From Ancylomarina sp. DW003 (GTDB lineage: Bacteria > Bacteroidota > Bacteroidia > Bacteroidales > Marinifilaceae): a stretch of DNA of 64,000 nucleotides. The notes under the pieces were generated by a model. That model did not search any database and was not told the origin of the DNA. It saw only the letters and a program-made list of their open reading frames with translations. Within the stretch, counting starts at the first letter, position 1. Each line of letters opens with the position of its first letter. The stretch is from the NCBI RefSeq assembly GCF_029029505.1, contig NZ_JAKJSD010000015.1:41484-105483 (forward strand), given 5' to 3'. Positions 1 through 9,538 of the stretch are shown here, piece by piece. The translations under genes were made by a program, and so were the position numbers.

Positions 1-881
1 AATGGATTACGGTTATTTTGGAAACTATATATCACATTGTTTCTTCTTATTTCATAAGGATCTACAGGATCTAGCTCATTCCATTCCAAAAGATCAGATA
101 ATCTTCCATGATAAGCTATAGATCCACTCCCACCAGTTTCATTTACTGTGAAACCATAACGTACGGCCATATAAAAGATAGAACGAGCAACATCACCTTT
201 AGCACTCAATGGAGGCTCATAAAATGATCCATTCTTCGTTCTAGGCCCATTTACATCAGCCATGTCTAGATTCCCTCTGTTTCCATTTTCTTTCGCATCA
301 GAAGCTCTTAAATGGTGCCCATCAGTTCCAGGACCTTTAGAAGTTCCAAAGTCGCCATGTGATTTTGCCCATACGTGTTCACGATTCCAGCCTGTGTTGC
401 CACTAACATGAGCTGATTTACTTATACCTTGCTCTTTATATATTTGCCATACTTGCGAAGCATTATCAGGATTTTGATCTCCTGATTCACACATATCCCA
501 AACATCAGATGATGAGCTTGAATAAGGTAACTTCTTAGCTCCTTCAGAAATGATCAACTTTAATTTATTTCTCAACTCAGTTCCCGATAAGGTGGAAGCT
601 GAGGTATAGTAATTAGCTGGAATTCTAACAGAATTCATATGCTGTCCTAGCTCTACCGTTCCCACATATTCTTTTGGGGTAAGCTTCACAATAATTTTAC
701 CTTCTGAATCTACCTCTCCTGTTATGAAATTATCATGATCCCCATTTGTCGTACCACCTGTATTATCGCCATTATTATCACCACCATCTGGTTGTTCAGT
801 ATCAACCGTAGGATTATTTCCTGAATCGCAGGCATAAATAAAAATGGATAGGAAAAATAATAGATAAAGTGCTTTCTTCAT
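1..881 (-). CDS. Endonuclease I family surface lipoprotein (partial, cut by window edge)
   Basis: The 3' end of the gene lies outside the window; about 293 residues are visible. The N-terminus is a lipoprotein signal with the lipid-bearing cysteine at residue 18 (motif FIYAC), followed by a low-complexity Gly/Asn/Asp linker. The core carries the endonuclease I signatures NREHVWAKSHG and DGHHLRASD, then KGDVARSIFYMAVRYG. This family (EndA/NucM-like) cuts DNA or RNA with one metal ion in a beta-beta-alpha site whose His lies in the NREHVW motif. Being a lipoprotein it should work on the cell surface or in the periplasm. It reads in the same direction as the DUF5689/TonB-receptor genes upstream but is separated from them by a terminator. 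The family call is secure; the substrate is not visible in the sequence. Confidence 0.9.
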   Translation of the reverse strand, partial: MKKALYLLFFLSIFIYACDSGNNPTVDTEQPDGGDNNGDNTGGTTNGDHDNFITGEVDSEGKIIVKLTPKEYVGTVELGQHMNSVRIPANYYTSASTLSGTELRNKLKLIISEGAKKLPYSSSSSDVWDMCESGDQNPDNASQVWQIYKEQGISKSAHVSGNTGWNREHVWAKSHGDFGTSKGPGTDGHHLRASDAKENGNRGNLDMADVNGPRTKNGSFYEPPLSAKGDVARSIFYMAVRYGFTVNETGGSGSIAYHGRLSDLLEWNELDPVDPYEIRRNNVIYSFQNNRNP

Positions 882-1091
882 TTTATAAGTATCTAGATCC
901 CAATATGAGATGAGTAATATGCATCTTGATTGAATCAAAATGACACAAATTTCAATTAATAAATTTCGTCGGGAGAGAAATGTCATACAGGCTTGTAGAC
1001 ATCGCTTATAAAATGGTGTGACAAAAATAAAGAAAATCACCTGATTTTCAAGTAATCGGACTATTAATTGAATATTTAAAGCAGTGATACA

Positions 1092-1121
1092 AAAAAAGCA
1101 TCCCCGAAAGGATGCTTTTTT
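1092..1121 (-). terminator. Rho-independent terminator
   Basis: AAAAAAGCATCC pairs with GGATGCTTTTTT around a six-base loop, with a T run on the minus strand. It closes the receptor/lipoprotein operon that ends at 1147 and separates it from the endonuclease gene. Confidence 0.85.
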
Positions 1122-1146
1122 AAATATTTTGAAAATTTCACTTCAA

Positions 1147-3093
1147 TTAGTTCATTGTATGAGAACCAAGGTTGGTTATAACTTCTTTATCTAAAATTTC
1201 CCATTCAGCAGTATCCCATGTCGTAACAGGACTTGTCACTGTAGCTTTTCTAACAAAAGTATGATCAACTGTTGCATTAGCAGTACCATTAACTTCCCAG
1301 CCTTTTCCTGGATCTTCACCTACTACACCAAAAATATCAATTAAAGCATCACCTTTGAATAAACCAATTGCATCATCACCATTGAACCAAGTAGCTTTAG
1401 ATAATTCAACATTTGCTGTTTTACCTTCTGGCAAAGTTAAAGCTGCAGATGAATTTGCAATTAAAAAAGTTGCTCCATTAGGTAAAGTTCCGCTTAAAGC
1501 TAAAGGTGTTCCTTCTGAAAATGCTTTACCATTAACACCTAAGATAATTGAATATCCTGATAAATCTACGTCAGCACCTGTACCATTGAAAATTTCAAGA
1601 TACTTATTGCTTGATCCACCTTCAACATACTCTGAAATGAATAGATCAGAAGCTCCTGAAGCATTAGTATCACCAGCATTTATTCCAGTAGCTTCTTCAT
1701 TGCCTCCTTCATTACCTCCATTATCTTCACCTTCACCACGAATACCAATACTTCCCCAGTAGTCTTTATCTTTAACCACCCACTCAGTAGCAGCCGTAGT
1801 CCAATCAGGATTACCAACAGTAGTTGCTTCTTTTCTAATTAAAGTATGATCCATTGTAGCATTTTCTACTGTTGCAACAGTCCACCCTTTATCTTTACCA
1901 GGATCTTCACCTTGTACACCAACAACGTCACAAAGACTCCACTTTTCACCTACTTTTTTAAATAGACCTACAGCATCGTTACCGTTAAAGTGAGCTGGAG
2001 AAGGGTAAGCTAGTTTTAAGTCTGCCTTTTCAAGAATTGAAGCATCTAATTGATCAGTTCCAATTACATAAATAGCTTTATCAGCTAATTTACCGGTCAA
2101 TTCAATTGCATCACTCCAATCGCCACCATTCGATCCTGAACGAATTGTATAATTAGCTAAGTCAATTTCAGCACCAGAAGCATTATAAATCTCTACAAAC
2201 TTATTATTTGAAGAACCTTCAGTGTATTCTGAAAAGTATACTTTAGAATCAGTTGTTGCATCAGGCTCCCCAGCTTCTTCGAATAAAGTTGCCGTAAAAT
2301 TAAGATCAGCTACAGAACGTAAAACCAATTGAGGTTTTCCGCTATAAATACTTAAAACAGCTGTTACTGTACCACTATTTGCACCTTTAACAGCTTCAGA
2401 ACCAAAAGTTGCAGTCTTATAAGTGCTAATAGCAATCTTATTTCCTTCTGCATCAATCAGGTTAGTTGTTGCGTATGAGTTCTCACCAAAATAGTATGAT
2501 TTAGCTTGATCTGCTTTAGCAAACTGAACACCTTCAATACTTACAACTGTTCCAACCATAGCAAGTGGAGATGCAACATCAGCAATAGTTACTACCTTAG
2601 GTGTTACTTCTTTGACAGTTTCAGTATCAATAGTCAATACTTCTTTTAACTTCTCATCACTAATCAACCCTACTTTGTATTTATCATCAGCACTCGCTCC
2701 AATTACCGGAACGTCATAGCTAACACCAATATAAAGACCTTGAGCTTTTAAAAATACTCTCTGCCCCACTTGTAATGACTTAAATGTTGCTCCTGAATCA
2801 TCAACACTTAATTTTATGGCTGCATCACCAACTTGAATAAATAGACTTTTAGGTAAATTCATCGTAGCAGGGTCAGTTACTACTGTTCCTTCAAGGACAA
2901 TTTCATCTGAAATTTCTACACCTACACCGTCATTTCCTGTTGCTAATGCCTTTAAAGCTGCAAGTGTACTTTTCACTTCTGGAAATTCTACACCTGGTAC
3001 AACTGGTGCGTCATCGTCGTCACTGCTACATGATGTAAATGAAACTGAAAGTCCCAAAATCAAAGCGAACACTAAATAATGTAATTTTCTCAT
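1147..3093 (-). CDS. DUF5689 and twin lamin-tail domain surface lipoprotein
   Basis: 648 residues. The signal peptide ends at Cys22, followed directly by SSDDDD, an acidic patch like the lipoprotein export signal that sends Bacteroidota lipoproteins to the outer face. Residues of about 39-266 form a DUF5689 domain (OB-fold-like, with the GQRVFLKAQGLYIG motif). Two lamin-tail domains follow, at about 285-440 and 485-645, each with an ISEY/FSEY-EG-SSNK-xxEIxN start and an FNGDDAIGLFK-type core. Lamin-tail domains are immunoglobulin-like and often accompany secreted nucleases and phosphatases. It is the last gene of an operon with the second DUF5689 lipoprotein (78 bases upstream) and the TonB receptor. 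A binding or scaffold role at the receptor is inference. Confidence 0.85.
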   Translation of the reverse strand: MRKLHYLVFALILGLSVSFTSCSSDDDDAPVVPGVEFPEVKSTLAALKALATGNDGVGVEISDEIVLEGTVVTDPATMNLPKSLFIQVGDAAIKLSVDDSGATFKSLQVGQRVFLKAQGLYIGVSYDVPVIGASADDKYKVGLISDEKLKEVLTIDTETVKEVTPKVVTIADVASPLAMVGTVVSIEGVQFAKADQAKSYYFGENSYATTNLIDAEGNKIAISTYKTATFGSEAVKGANSGTVTAVLSIYSGKPQLVLRSVADLNFTATLFEEAGEPDATTDSKVYFSEYTEGSSNNKFVEIYNASGAEIDLANYTIRSGSNGGDWSDAIELTGKLADKAIYVIGTDQLDASILEKADLKLAYPSPAHFNGNDAVGLFKKVGEKWSLCDVVGVQGEDPGKDKGWTVATVENATMDHTLIRKEATTVGNPDWTTAATEWVVKDKDYWGSIGIRGEGEDNGGNEGGNEEATGINAGDTNASGASDLFISEYVEGGSSNKYLEIFNGTGADVDLSGYSIILGVNGKAFSEGTPLALSGTLPNGATFLIANSSAALTLPEGKTANVELSKATWFNGDDAIGLFKGDALIDIFGVVGEDPGKGWEVNGTANATVDHTFVRKATVTSPVTTWDTAEWEILDKEVITNLGSHTMN

Positions 3094-3171
3094 TTTACAA
3101 TTTTTTGTGAGTTAGTAATGGATTATAAAAAATAGAATAGCAGGCCATTTAAATAACCTGCTTAAATAGTA

Positions 3172-4779
3172 TTAAAATCTAGTTGAAGCTAATTCAATAT
3201 CAGATGTTTTTCTGATTAGAAGCTGCCATGTTGAATCAAACTTTGACAAAACACCAGTTATTGAACCACTCTTATTCGATATAGTAAAATCAGCAAAGCT
3301 TGAAGTGTTAGCTGTTCGAACAACAATTGTATTTCCATCCTTATCTGTAATAGTACGATTCTCACTAAACTTGAAATCACCTGATTTATTAGCAAGAGTT
3401 TTACCTGTATCGGCATCGATAAATTGAATTTCGTCAAAACGAACCAAAGTACTTATTGCAGCATTATTAACCTCTGAAATTTTAATTGTGTTAGCTGCAA
3501 GATTGTTATTTGCACCATTACGGAACACTTTTGCTTTTGCATCTGTATCGCCAAGTCCACCAACACCACCATTAAAATCGACTCCAATCTGAGTCACACC
3601 TTTATATTCCCCTATCTTCATGTTGCTAGCATTGATAACAACTTTCTGTCCAAGTGCCAAACCATCTAAAAATTTAGACTTGTATGATCTTAATTGGATT
3701 CCACCAGTAGCATCCTGAATATAAACTTGATTATAGAAGTTTCCTGACTCTCCCTGATTAGAAATAACCGTACCTTCAATTACAAAATTTGAAGAAATAG
3801 TTCCTATTGAACCACTATATAGTGAATTTAAATCAGCAATTGTTTTTGTAACTGTTGGAGCGTTAGAGTCAACGTAATCATTTTTTCCTGAACTAGCTCC
3901 AAATCTATCTTCATCCATATCAACATCTGACAAGCTATTGATTACAAGTTGTGACTCTCCATTATGAGCACTCAACACACCTGTAATAGTTCCACTACCA
4001 GTTGGAGTTAATTTGGATCCAAAATCAGAATAATTAGATGTAAAAACAGTTAATGTTTCTCCATTAGCATCTTCAATAATTGTTGATTTAAAAGGGAAAA
4101 CCTCAGAATGATCTCCTAAAACATTTCCCCAGGTTGTACCAGCATCTGCTCCTTTAAACTGCACATTTTCCAATGTAACAAGTGTAAAACGATCATCCGC
4201 AGTCAAATTATCAATGCTTACAGTTTTCGCAGGAACAACCTGTATAGCTCCATCTTTAAAGATGTGAGACGAAATAGCAGGAGACAAAATTGGCGATAAA
4301 CGGAATTCCTTGAATTTATACCAGTAATTACCGCCACCAATTTGAATATTGTTTCCATAAAGCCCTAAGGTTAAACCTTTACACTTCACAAAAACTTTCT
4401 GTCCTATCGCAAATTTTGCATTCAAATCAGATTCTCCTATAGAGATATTAATACCTTCAGATGAACCATTAAGTTCGCCTTGTATTACAATATTTTTATA
4501 AAAGTTACCAAACTCATCATTGGAAACAACATAACCTGATACATAGATATCTTCTTCAACTACTAGAAACAAATCCGAATTCTTAATTGGATTCGAGGCA
4601 GTAGGGTTAGCATCTCTATAAATCTTTTTAAGCTCAGTGATTGTCTTTACAACACCACCTTCTGGTACTTGAAAAGAAGGTACTTCGAATACTGGTTCTG
4701 CATAATCATCATCGACACAACTATTTAAAAATAGTAAGCCGAATAATGAAACAATTATATATAATGATATTTTTTTCAT
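3172..4779 (-). CDS. Surface lipoprotein with two DUF5689 domains
   Basis: 535 residues. Signal peptide with lipid-bearing Cys21 followed by VDDD, a surface-export type signal. Two DUF5689 domains lie in tandem, at about 41-288 and 307-530. Each has a TITEL/TIADL start, a VVSNDEFGNFYK- or VISNQGESGNFYN-type strand and a GQKVFVKCKGLTLG-like strand, so the protein is an internal duplication. It sits 24 bases downstream of the TonB receptor gene, the position taken by SusD-like partners in glycan loci. No SusD motif is seen, so it may be the ligand-binding partner of the receptor by position only. The function of DUF5689 has not been established to my knowledge. Confidence 0.8.
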   Translation of the reverse strand: MKKISLYIIVSLFGLLFLNSCVDDDYAEPVFEVPSFQVPEGGVVKTITELKKIYRDANPTASNPIKNSDLFLVVEEDIYVSGYVVSNDEFGNFYKNIVIQGELNGSSEGINISIGESDLNAKFAIGQKVFVKCKGLTLGLYGNNIQIGGGNYWYKFKEFRLSPILSPAISSHIFKDGAIQVVPAKTVSIDNLTADDRFTLVTLENVQFKGADAGTTWGNVLGDHSEVFPFKSTIIEDANGETLTVFTSNYSDFGSKLTPTGSGTITGVLSAHNGESQLVINSLSDVDMDEDRFGASSGKNDYVDSNAPTVTKTIADLNSLYSGSIGTISSNFVIEGTVISNQGESGNFYNQVYIQDATGGIQLRSYKSKFLDGLALGQKVVINASNMKIGEYKGVTQIGVDFNGGVGGLGDTDAKAKVFRNGANNNLAANTIKISEVNNAAISTLVRFDEIQFIDADTGKTLANKSGDFKFSENRTITDKDGNTIVVRTANTSSFADFTISNKSGSITGVLSKFDSTWQLLIRKTSDIELASTRF

Positions 4780-4803
4780 CTTATTTTCTTTTACATCAAT
4801 GTA

Positions 4804-7572
4804 TTAAAATCTAAAACTCACGTTTAAAAAGAAGTTTCTTCCGTAAGCATAATATTGCTTTGGAGTAAAATTATCTACACTTTGTAGCATCTCTTCTTTA
4901 TTACCACCATAATCAACTCTAGATTGTTCATATCCACCAGTTACAAAGTCTGTATTATCAAGAATATTAGATATTGAAAGGTTGACATTGATATAGTACT
5001 TGTAATCTATTCTCCATGATTTTCCAATATTGAAGTCCATTGTAAATTGATCATCAAGTCCTTGTTGAGCAATAACCTTATCATATCCCTCAGGATCTGA
5101 CTGGAAAGTATTGAATACATCTTGTATTCTTCTAAGAGGATTGTAACTCAAATACATCTCTCTATAGTAATTGGCATTTAATCCAACCCACCAATATTTG
5201 TCGCTAGAATACTTTAGACCTACTGTATAAGCTTGCTGTGGATAACCTGTTTCTTTAAATCCTTTCACGTAAACTGGTTCATTTTCCATATAAGCTTCAT
5301 CTCTGTTATCAGCATACATGCTAACTAATGGTCTTGATTCAATTGTATGTTCTCCAACTGCAATAGCACCAATCAACGAAAGCTCATCAAGAAGTTTATA
5401 GTCGAATCCTAATTCAACTCCAACATGCTGTTTGTCAATACCTGATTGAATTTGATTAACAAATGTCTTCTCAGTATCATTATAAAGCCCCATGGTTTTA
5501 ATCTGATCTACAAACTTGGTATAATATGCATTCGCTTTCAATTTGAAGTTTGGCGAACGATATTGATATCCAAAATCAACAGTCATGATTTTCTCATCAT
5601 CATTTTGTCCTTTATCAGCTAAAGTTAGATTACGAGTACGTGGTGATAGAAACACATTGCGGAAAGCTGGTGCTTTTGTCATATAACCTGCATTTGCAGA
5701 GAAATAGTTCTTACCATCCATTTTATAAGTTGCTCCTGCCTTTATACCATAGTTAAAGTAATCCAACTTCTGACTTTCACCATAAGAGTCATTCCCATTT
5801 GGAAATAATCCTTTTCTCACTTTAGAGTCTCTCCACATCGTTGTTTGAGTTACCCCAAGTGATGCGTAATAATCAAAATTCTCATATGAAAAATTTGCTT
5901 GTGCAAATCCAGAAATTTTATCAACATGAGCATCGTAGTTATGTCCATATTTATCTCCCTCTTTCAACGTTTGAGCTTTACCATTAGCGCGGTAATAATC
6001 CAAATCATTTTGAATTCTCTCAGCAAATTCCTGATCTGTATAAACATATTTAGGATCCATTCTATCCGCAAACTTGTCTGTATTTTCAACAAAGTCAGCA
6101 CCTAACAAATCATCTACAAGCGTATAAGTGTGAGCTGTATATGAGTTATAATTTGCACCACCAACAAGTTCAATATTCTTATTCAACTCATGTTTGATAT
6201 TGATATTTGCAATAATTTGCTCCACATCTCTTCTTCTATCTTCAAGAAAATATCTAGCCTCTCCTGTTGGGTTGTTATATAAGTTAGCCTCATACATTTT
6301 ATCCCAATCAATCTGAGAGTTATTTTTAAAATCTTCTGCAGCATTAGGATTATTCAGATTACCAGAATAACCAGGAAGGTTACGATAGTAATCAGGACGA
6401 GGATCCGGAGCATTTACCCAATTTAAAGCAGTACGTCCACTTTCGCCATTCATATAAGCAAAACTAGTCTCAATCTTTGTTTTTGAATTCAAATCCCAGT
6501 AATGCTTCAATATAGCCATAGGCATATGCGTTTTTTGCATTTTCGCATTACGCTTTTTGCCATCTTGCCATCCCCAATTAGGATTGTAATAGTTAGATCC
6601 AACAAGATCATTCGCCTCTTGAGAAGAAGCTCCTAATCCCCCTCTTTCACTAGGTGCACCAAATACAGTTAAGCCAATAGAGTGTTTTTCATTAATCTTC
6701 TTAAGAGCAGAAAGAAAGTAACCATATGCATCATATGAGGTTCCTTCAATATAGCCTTCATCGCCCCATCGTTTAGATCCAGAAACAGTCAATGCCCATC
6801 CATTCTCCATCATACCTGTAGAGTGCGTAATCATAGTACGATTACTGTAAGAACGGTTCGATCGTGAATAAACAATTTTCGTTCCCTTTCGGTAAGCATC
6901 AGCTTTAGTATTAATGTTTGTGTTTCCACCGAATAAACCAAAACCATGATTCGTAGGAGTTAAACCATCAGTCACTTCCTGATCACGAGTGACGTCGTTA
7001 AGACCGCCCCACAAATACCAGTACGCTCTACCGTTTTCCATATTATTCATTTGAATACCATTGAAAAACAAACCTGATTCCTCAGAACCATAACCACGAC
7101 GACGAAAACGAGCAGAACTAAACGTATAGGCAGCTGCCGCATTAAATGGATCTTTTGAAGAACTCAAAATACCAGAAACAGCCATATCACCTAAATCAGC
7201 ATCAATCTCATCATCTGAAATCGAAGTCACATCTAATTCGTCAAGTGACGGCAAGAATTTATTGATTTCCAGAACTAAAGTTCCAACTGAAGTATTTCTA
7301 CTCTCAACCACATCAATGGTTTCAGTTAAACTGATAAAACCTTCTAGATTTACTTCTATTAAGTGCTTTCCTGTTGGAACATCTGCAATCGAAAATTGAC
7401 CATTTGCATCAGTAAACACAATATTACTTGTACCTAGAACCTGAACTTGAACATGTTCAAGAAAATGTCCATCCTTAGCACTTTTCACTTTTCCACTTAC
7501 AGAACCCGTTTGAGCTTGCAAGGTAAAAGACATCAGAGCTCCTAGCATTAGGAACAGAAAAATCTTCTTCAT
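4804..7572 (-). CDS. TonB-dependent outer-membrane receptor with carboxypeptidase-D-like N-terminal domain
   Basis: 922 residues. A signal peptide (cleavage after LQAQ, about residue 21) is followed by a carboxypeptidase regulatory-like domain at about 22-105 (GSVSGKVKSAKDG start, FTDANGQFSI strand, LIEVNLEGF end), a plug domain around residues 125-230 and a 22-stranded-type barrel to the terminal aromatic residue (FLNVSFRF). It would import a ligand across the outer membrane using TonB energy. First gene of an operon with two DUF5689 lipoproteins, not with a SusD protein. A nuclease gene on each side suggests DNA, nucleotide or phosphate uptake (inference). The barrel is rich in Tyr and Asn, as usual for the family. 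Confidence 0.93.
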   Translation of the reverse strand: MKKIFLFLMLGALMSFTLQAQTGSVSGKVKSAKDGHFLEHVQVQVLGTSNIVFTDANGQFSIADVPTGKHLIEVNLEGFISLTETIDVVESRNTSVGTLVLEINKFLPSLDELDVTSISDDEIDADLGDMAVSGILSSSKDPFNAAAAYTFSSARFRRRGYGSEESGLFFNGIQMNNMENGRAYWYLWGGLNDVTRDQEVTDGLTPTNHGFGLFGGNTNINTKADAYRKGTKIVYSRSNRSYSNRTMITHSTGMMENGWALTVSGSKRWGDEGYIEGTSYDAYGYFLSALKKINEKHSIGLTVFGAPSERGGLGASSQEANDLVGSNYYNPNWGWQDGKKRNAKMQKTHMPMAILKHYWDLNSKTKIETSFAYMNGESGRTALNWVNAPDPRPDYYRNLPGYSGNLNNPNAAEDFKNNSQIDWDKMYEANLYNNPTGEARYFLEDRRRDVEQIIANINIKHELNKNIELVGGANYNSYTAHTYTLVDDLLGADFVENTDKFADRMDPKYVYTDQEFAERIQNDLDYYRANGKAQTLKEGDKYGHNYDAHVDKISGFAQANFSYENFDYYASLGVTQTTMWRDSKVRKGLFPNGNDSYGESQKLDYFNYGIKAGATYKMDGKNYFSANAGYMTKAPAFRNVFLSPRTRNLTLADKGQNDDEKIMTVDFGYQYRSPNFKLKANAYYTKFVDQIKTMGLYNDTEKTFVNQIQSGIDKQHVGVELGFDYKLLDELSLIGAIAVGEHTIESRPLVSMYADNRDEAYMENEPVYVKGFKETGYPQQAYTVGLKYSSDKYWWVGLNANYYREMYLSYNPLRRIQDVFNTFQSDPEGYDKVIAQQGLDDQFTMDFNIGKSWRIDYKYYINVNLSISNILDNTDFVTGGYEQSRVDYGGNKEEMLQSVDNFTPKQYYAYGRNFFLNVSFRF

Positions 7573-7823
7573 AAGAATTATTAAAGTTTGATATAAATAG
7601 TCAATGACAGAAATCAGTCAATCATGTTTATGTTTCCCCCGAAACACAATCGATTGCAAATACAATGACAGTTGAAATTTTACTTTAAAAATGAAGGTGG
7701 AGAATAGCATTTCTTAGAATAACTCGCTAAATACTAATAAGCGGTACGAATACTATTGATCTGTAGAAACAGTTATACAGCCTATTCTAGAATTGAACAG
7801 GATAAAATGGTGTCTAGGACTGG

Positions 7824-7831
7824 CAAAAGTA
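7824..7831 (-). promoter_or_regulatory. Candidate -7 box of the receptor operon
   Basis: TACTTTTG on the minus strand fits the Bacteroidota TAnnTTTG box. No well-spaced -33 TTG was found, so confidence is low. It would give a leader of about 250 bases. Confidence 0.3.
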
Positions 7832-8175
7832 ATATATTTTTTCAAAATGACCTTAGGTGAGCATATAAAAATCGATTATTCAACAACTTAAAGACTTTCA
7901 GTAATATAGATTCAATCTAGCTAAAAAAATAATCCTGATAATAAAAGAATTAGGCAATTCTCAGAAATTGTTTTAATTTCGCCAACGGAAAACAATCATT
8001 TTTAGCAAAAAAGGCAAATCATTATTCGATCCCCCCGAATTATAATGCCTCATTTCCTTTCCACTCCCAGCGAAGACAAATTTCAAAACAAACTTTGCAA
8101 AATTCTGTATCATTATAAAAATATACATTTTGTAATTTTTGAACTTATTAGTCGTAAAATCAAATTTGATATAAG

Positions 8176-8189
8176 ACAATATATATTGT
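8176..8189. promoter_or_regulatory. 14-base perfect palindrome upstream of the nuclease gene
   Basis: ACAATATATATTGT is self-complementary and ends 55 bases before the ATG at 8245. It could be an operator, but a palindrome made only of A, T, C-A and G-T steps in AT-rich DNA can also arise by chance. Confidence 0.3.
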
Positions 8190-8244
8190 GAAAATCTTTA
8201 ATGATATTGGCTTATAACAAGGTTTACAATAGAAAAATAAACAC

Positions 8245-9288
8245 ATGAAGAATTTTAAATTCAAACATTTAGGTCTATTCATTCTGTTAGCATGTTTCCT
8301 TTTAAATGTAAATGGTGTATCTGCTCAGAAAAAAGAGAAAGAAATTTCTTGTATCGGTTTTTATAATCTTGAAAATTTGTTCGATACCATTGACGACCCT
8401 GAAAAAAGAGACGAAGATTATTTACCAGGGGGCAAGAATAAATGGACTGAGAGTAAATACAAAGCCAAACTTTTCAATATGGCTCATGTTATTTCTTTGA
8501 TTGGAAAAGAAGGTAGCAAGGATGGTCTATCAATTCTGGGTGTATGTGAAGTTGAAAACCGTAAAGTTCTTGAAGATTTGGTTGCCGAACCAGCATTAGT
8601 AAATCGTAACCTTCAAATTGTTCACCACAGTTCTCCTGATAAGCGTGGTATTGATGTTGGGCTTCTTTATAACCCTAAGCGCTTTGAGCTAATCGAATCG
8701 AAAAGCTTTAGATTAAATGCTTTTAGAAATGATGGAGATACTTTATTTACCAGAGATCAATTGTTAGTGACAGGATTACTTGATAAAGAAAAAGTACATG
8801 TAATCGTAAATCACTGGCCATCGAGAAGTGGCGGAGAAAAAGTGAGCCGTCCAAGTAGAAATAAGGCTGCTCAACTTAGTCGTTCTATTTGTGACTCTAT
8901 AAGTAAAGCAGATCCTTCAGCAAAAATTCTTGTTATGGGTGACTTAAATGACGATCCATTTAATGATTCTGTGAAAAAATACATGAACACCAAAGCTAAA
9001 ATCTCAAAAATGGGTACTGAGAATTTTTATAATCCTTGGGAGAATATTTTAGCTAAAGGTTATGGAACTCTTGCATATAGAGATACATGGAATCTTTTTG
9101 ATCAAATATTATTATCGAATCCACTTGTTGACAAGAAAACTACAGGATACAAGTTCCTTACATCTAAGATATTCAAGAAGAAGTTTATGATTCAGCAAGA
9201 GGGCCGTTATAAAGGTTACCCTAAACGACGTGAAGGTGGTTATTCCGATCACTTCCCAGTATACGTTTATCTTATTCGTAACAAATAA
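8245..9288 (+). CDS. Secreted endonuclease/exonuclease/phosphatase family protein
   Basis: 347 residues with a signal peptide (cleavage near VSAQ, residue 28). The catalytic motifs of the DNase I-like fold are in order: GFYNLENLFD (Asn), CEVEN (metal-binding Glu), KRGIDVGLLY, IVNHWPSRSGG (catalytic His), MGDLNDDP (Asp and Asn) and GGYSDHFPV at the end (Asp-His pair). The fold hydrolyses phosphodiester or phosphoester bonds in DNA, RNA, nucleotides or lipids. An intact active site plus export suggests a secreted nuclease or phosphatase. It is divergent from the receptor operon with its DUF5689 and lamin-tail lipoproteins and fits a nucleic-acid scavenging role. The exact substrate cannot be read from the sequence. 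Confidence 0.9.
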   Translation: MKNFKFKHLGLFILLACFLLNVNGVSAQKKEKEISCIGFYNLENLFDTIDDPEKRDEDYLPGGKNKWTESKYKAKLFNMAHVISLIGKEGSKDGLSILGVCEVENRKVLEDLVAEPALVNRNLQIVHHSSPDKRGIDVGLLYNPKRFELIESKSFRLNAFRNDGDTLFTRDQLLVTGLLDKEKVHVIVNHWPSRSGGEKVSRPSRNKAAQLSRSICDSISKADPSAKILVMGDLNDDPFNDSVKKYMNTKAKISKMGTENFYNPWENILAKGYGTLAYRDTWNLFDQILLSNPLVDKKTTGYKFLTSKIFKKKFMIQQEGRYKGYPKRREGGYSDHFPVYVYLIRNK

Positions 9289-9309
9289 CTCAGAATAATA
9301 TACAATACT

Positions 9310-9337
9310 AAGCTGCCTCAAAAAGGCAGCTTTTTTT
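9310..9337 (+). terminator. Rho-independent terminator
   Basis: AAGCTGCC pairs with GGCAGCTT, loop TCAAAAA, followed by a run of T. It lies 22 bases after the stop of the nuclease gene. Confidence 0.9.
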
Positions 9338-9437
9338 GTGCCTTGTCAAACAACAAAAGGTCGCACAAATACTGTCCTTTATGTATTAAATCTATTAATT
9401 ATATAGATAGGAGATCATTAATAAATAATTAATTCAA

Positions 9438-9501
9438 AACTAACTTTTTCGTTGATTAACTAATTTTTTAGTTGCAGTGACGAAATAATTAGTTATATTT
9501 G
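9438..9501 (+). promoter_or_regulatory. Promoter and probable BlaI-type operators of the repressor/sensor pair
   Basis: TTG at 9472-9474, 19 bases, then TATATTTG at 9494-9501 make a good Bacteroidota promoter. AACTAA (9458-9463) and TTAGTT (9468-9473) form a perfect inverted repeat with a four-base spacer, abutting the -33 element. Further half-sites lie at 9438-9444 (AACTAAC) and 9489-9494 (TTAGTT, next to the -7 box). Repressor bound here would block RNA polymerase, as expected for autoregulation by the downstream BlaI-like protein. Which half-sites are used is inference. Confidence 0.65.
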
Positions 9502-9538
9502 TTTTGTCAACATTATTCATGGTATATAAAAAGGCAAA

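Larger units (their letters stand above)
7573..8244. other. Divergent intergenic region of 672 bases
   Basis: It separates the receptor operon (leftward) from the phosphatase-fold nuclease (rightward). It holds a leftward -7 box at 7824-7831 and a 14-base palindrome at 8176-8189. A 68-codon open frame at 7973-8179 has no recognisable features and I do not consider it a gene. The region is very AT-rich and I see no other structure. Confidence 0.6.

Noticed and set aside
1355..1762. 135-codon plus-strand frame inside the DUF5689/lamin-tail gene
   Set aside because: It is a shadow of a secure gene with clear domains on the other strand.
7973..8179. 68-codon open frame on the minus strand
   Set aside because: It lies in the AT-rich divergent region, has no domain or signal features and no promoter of its own.
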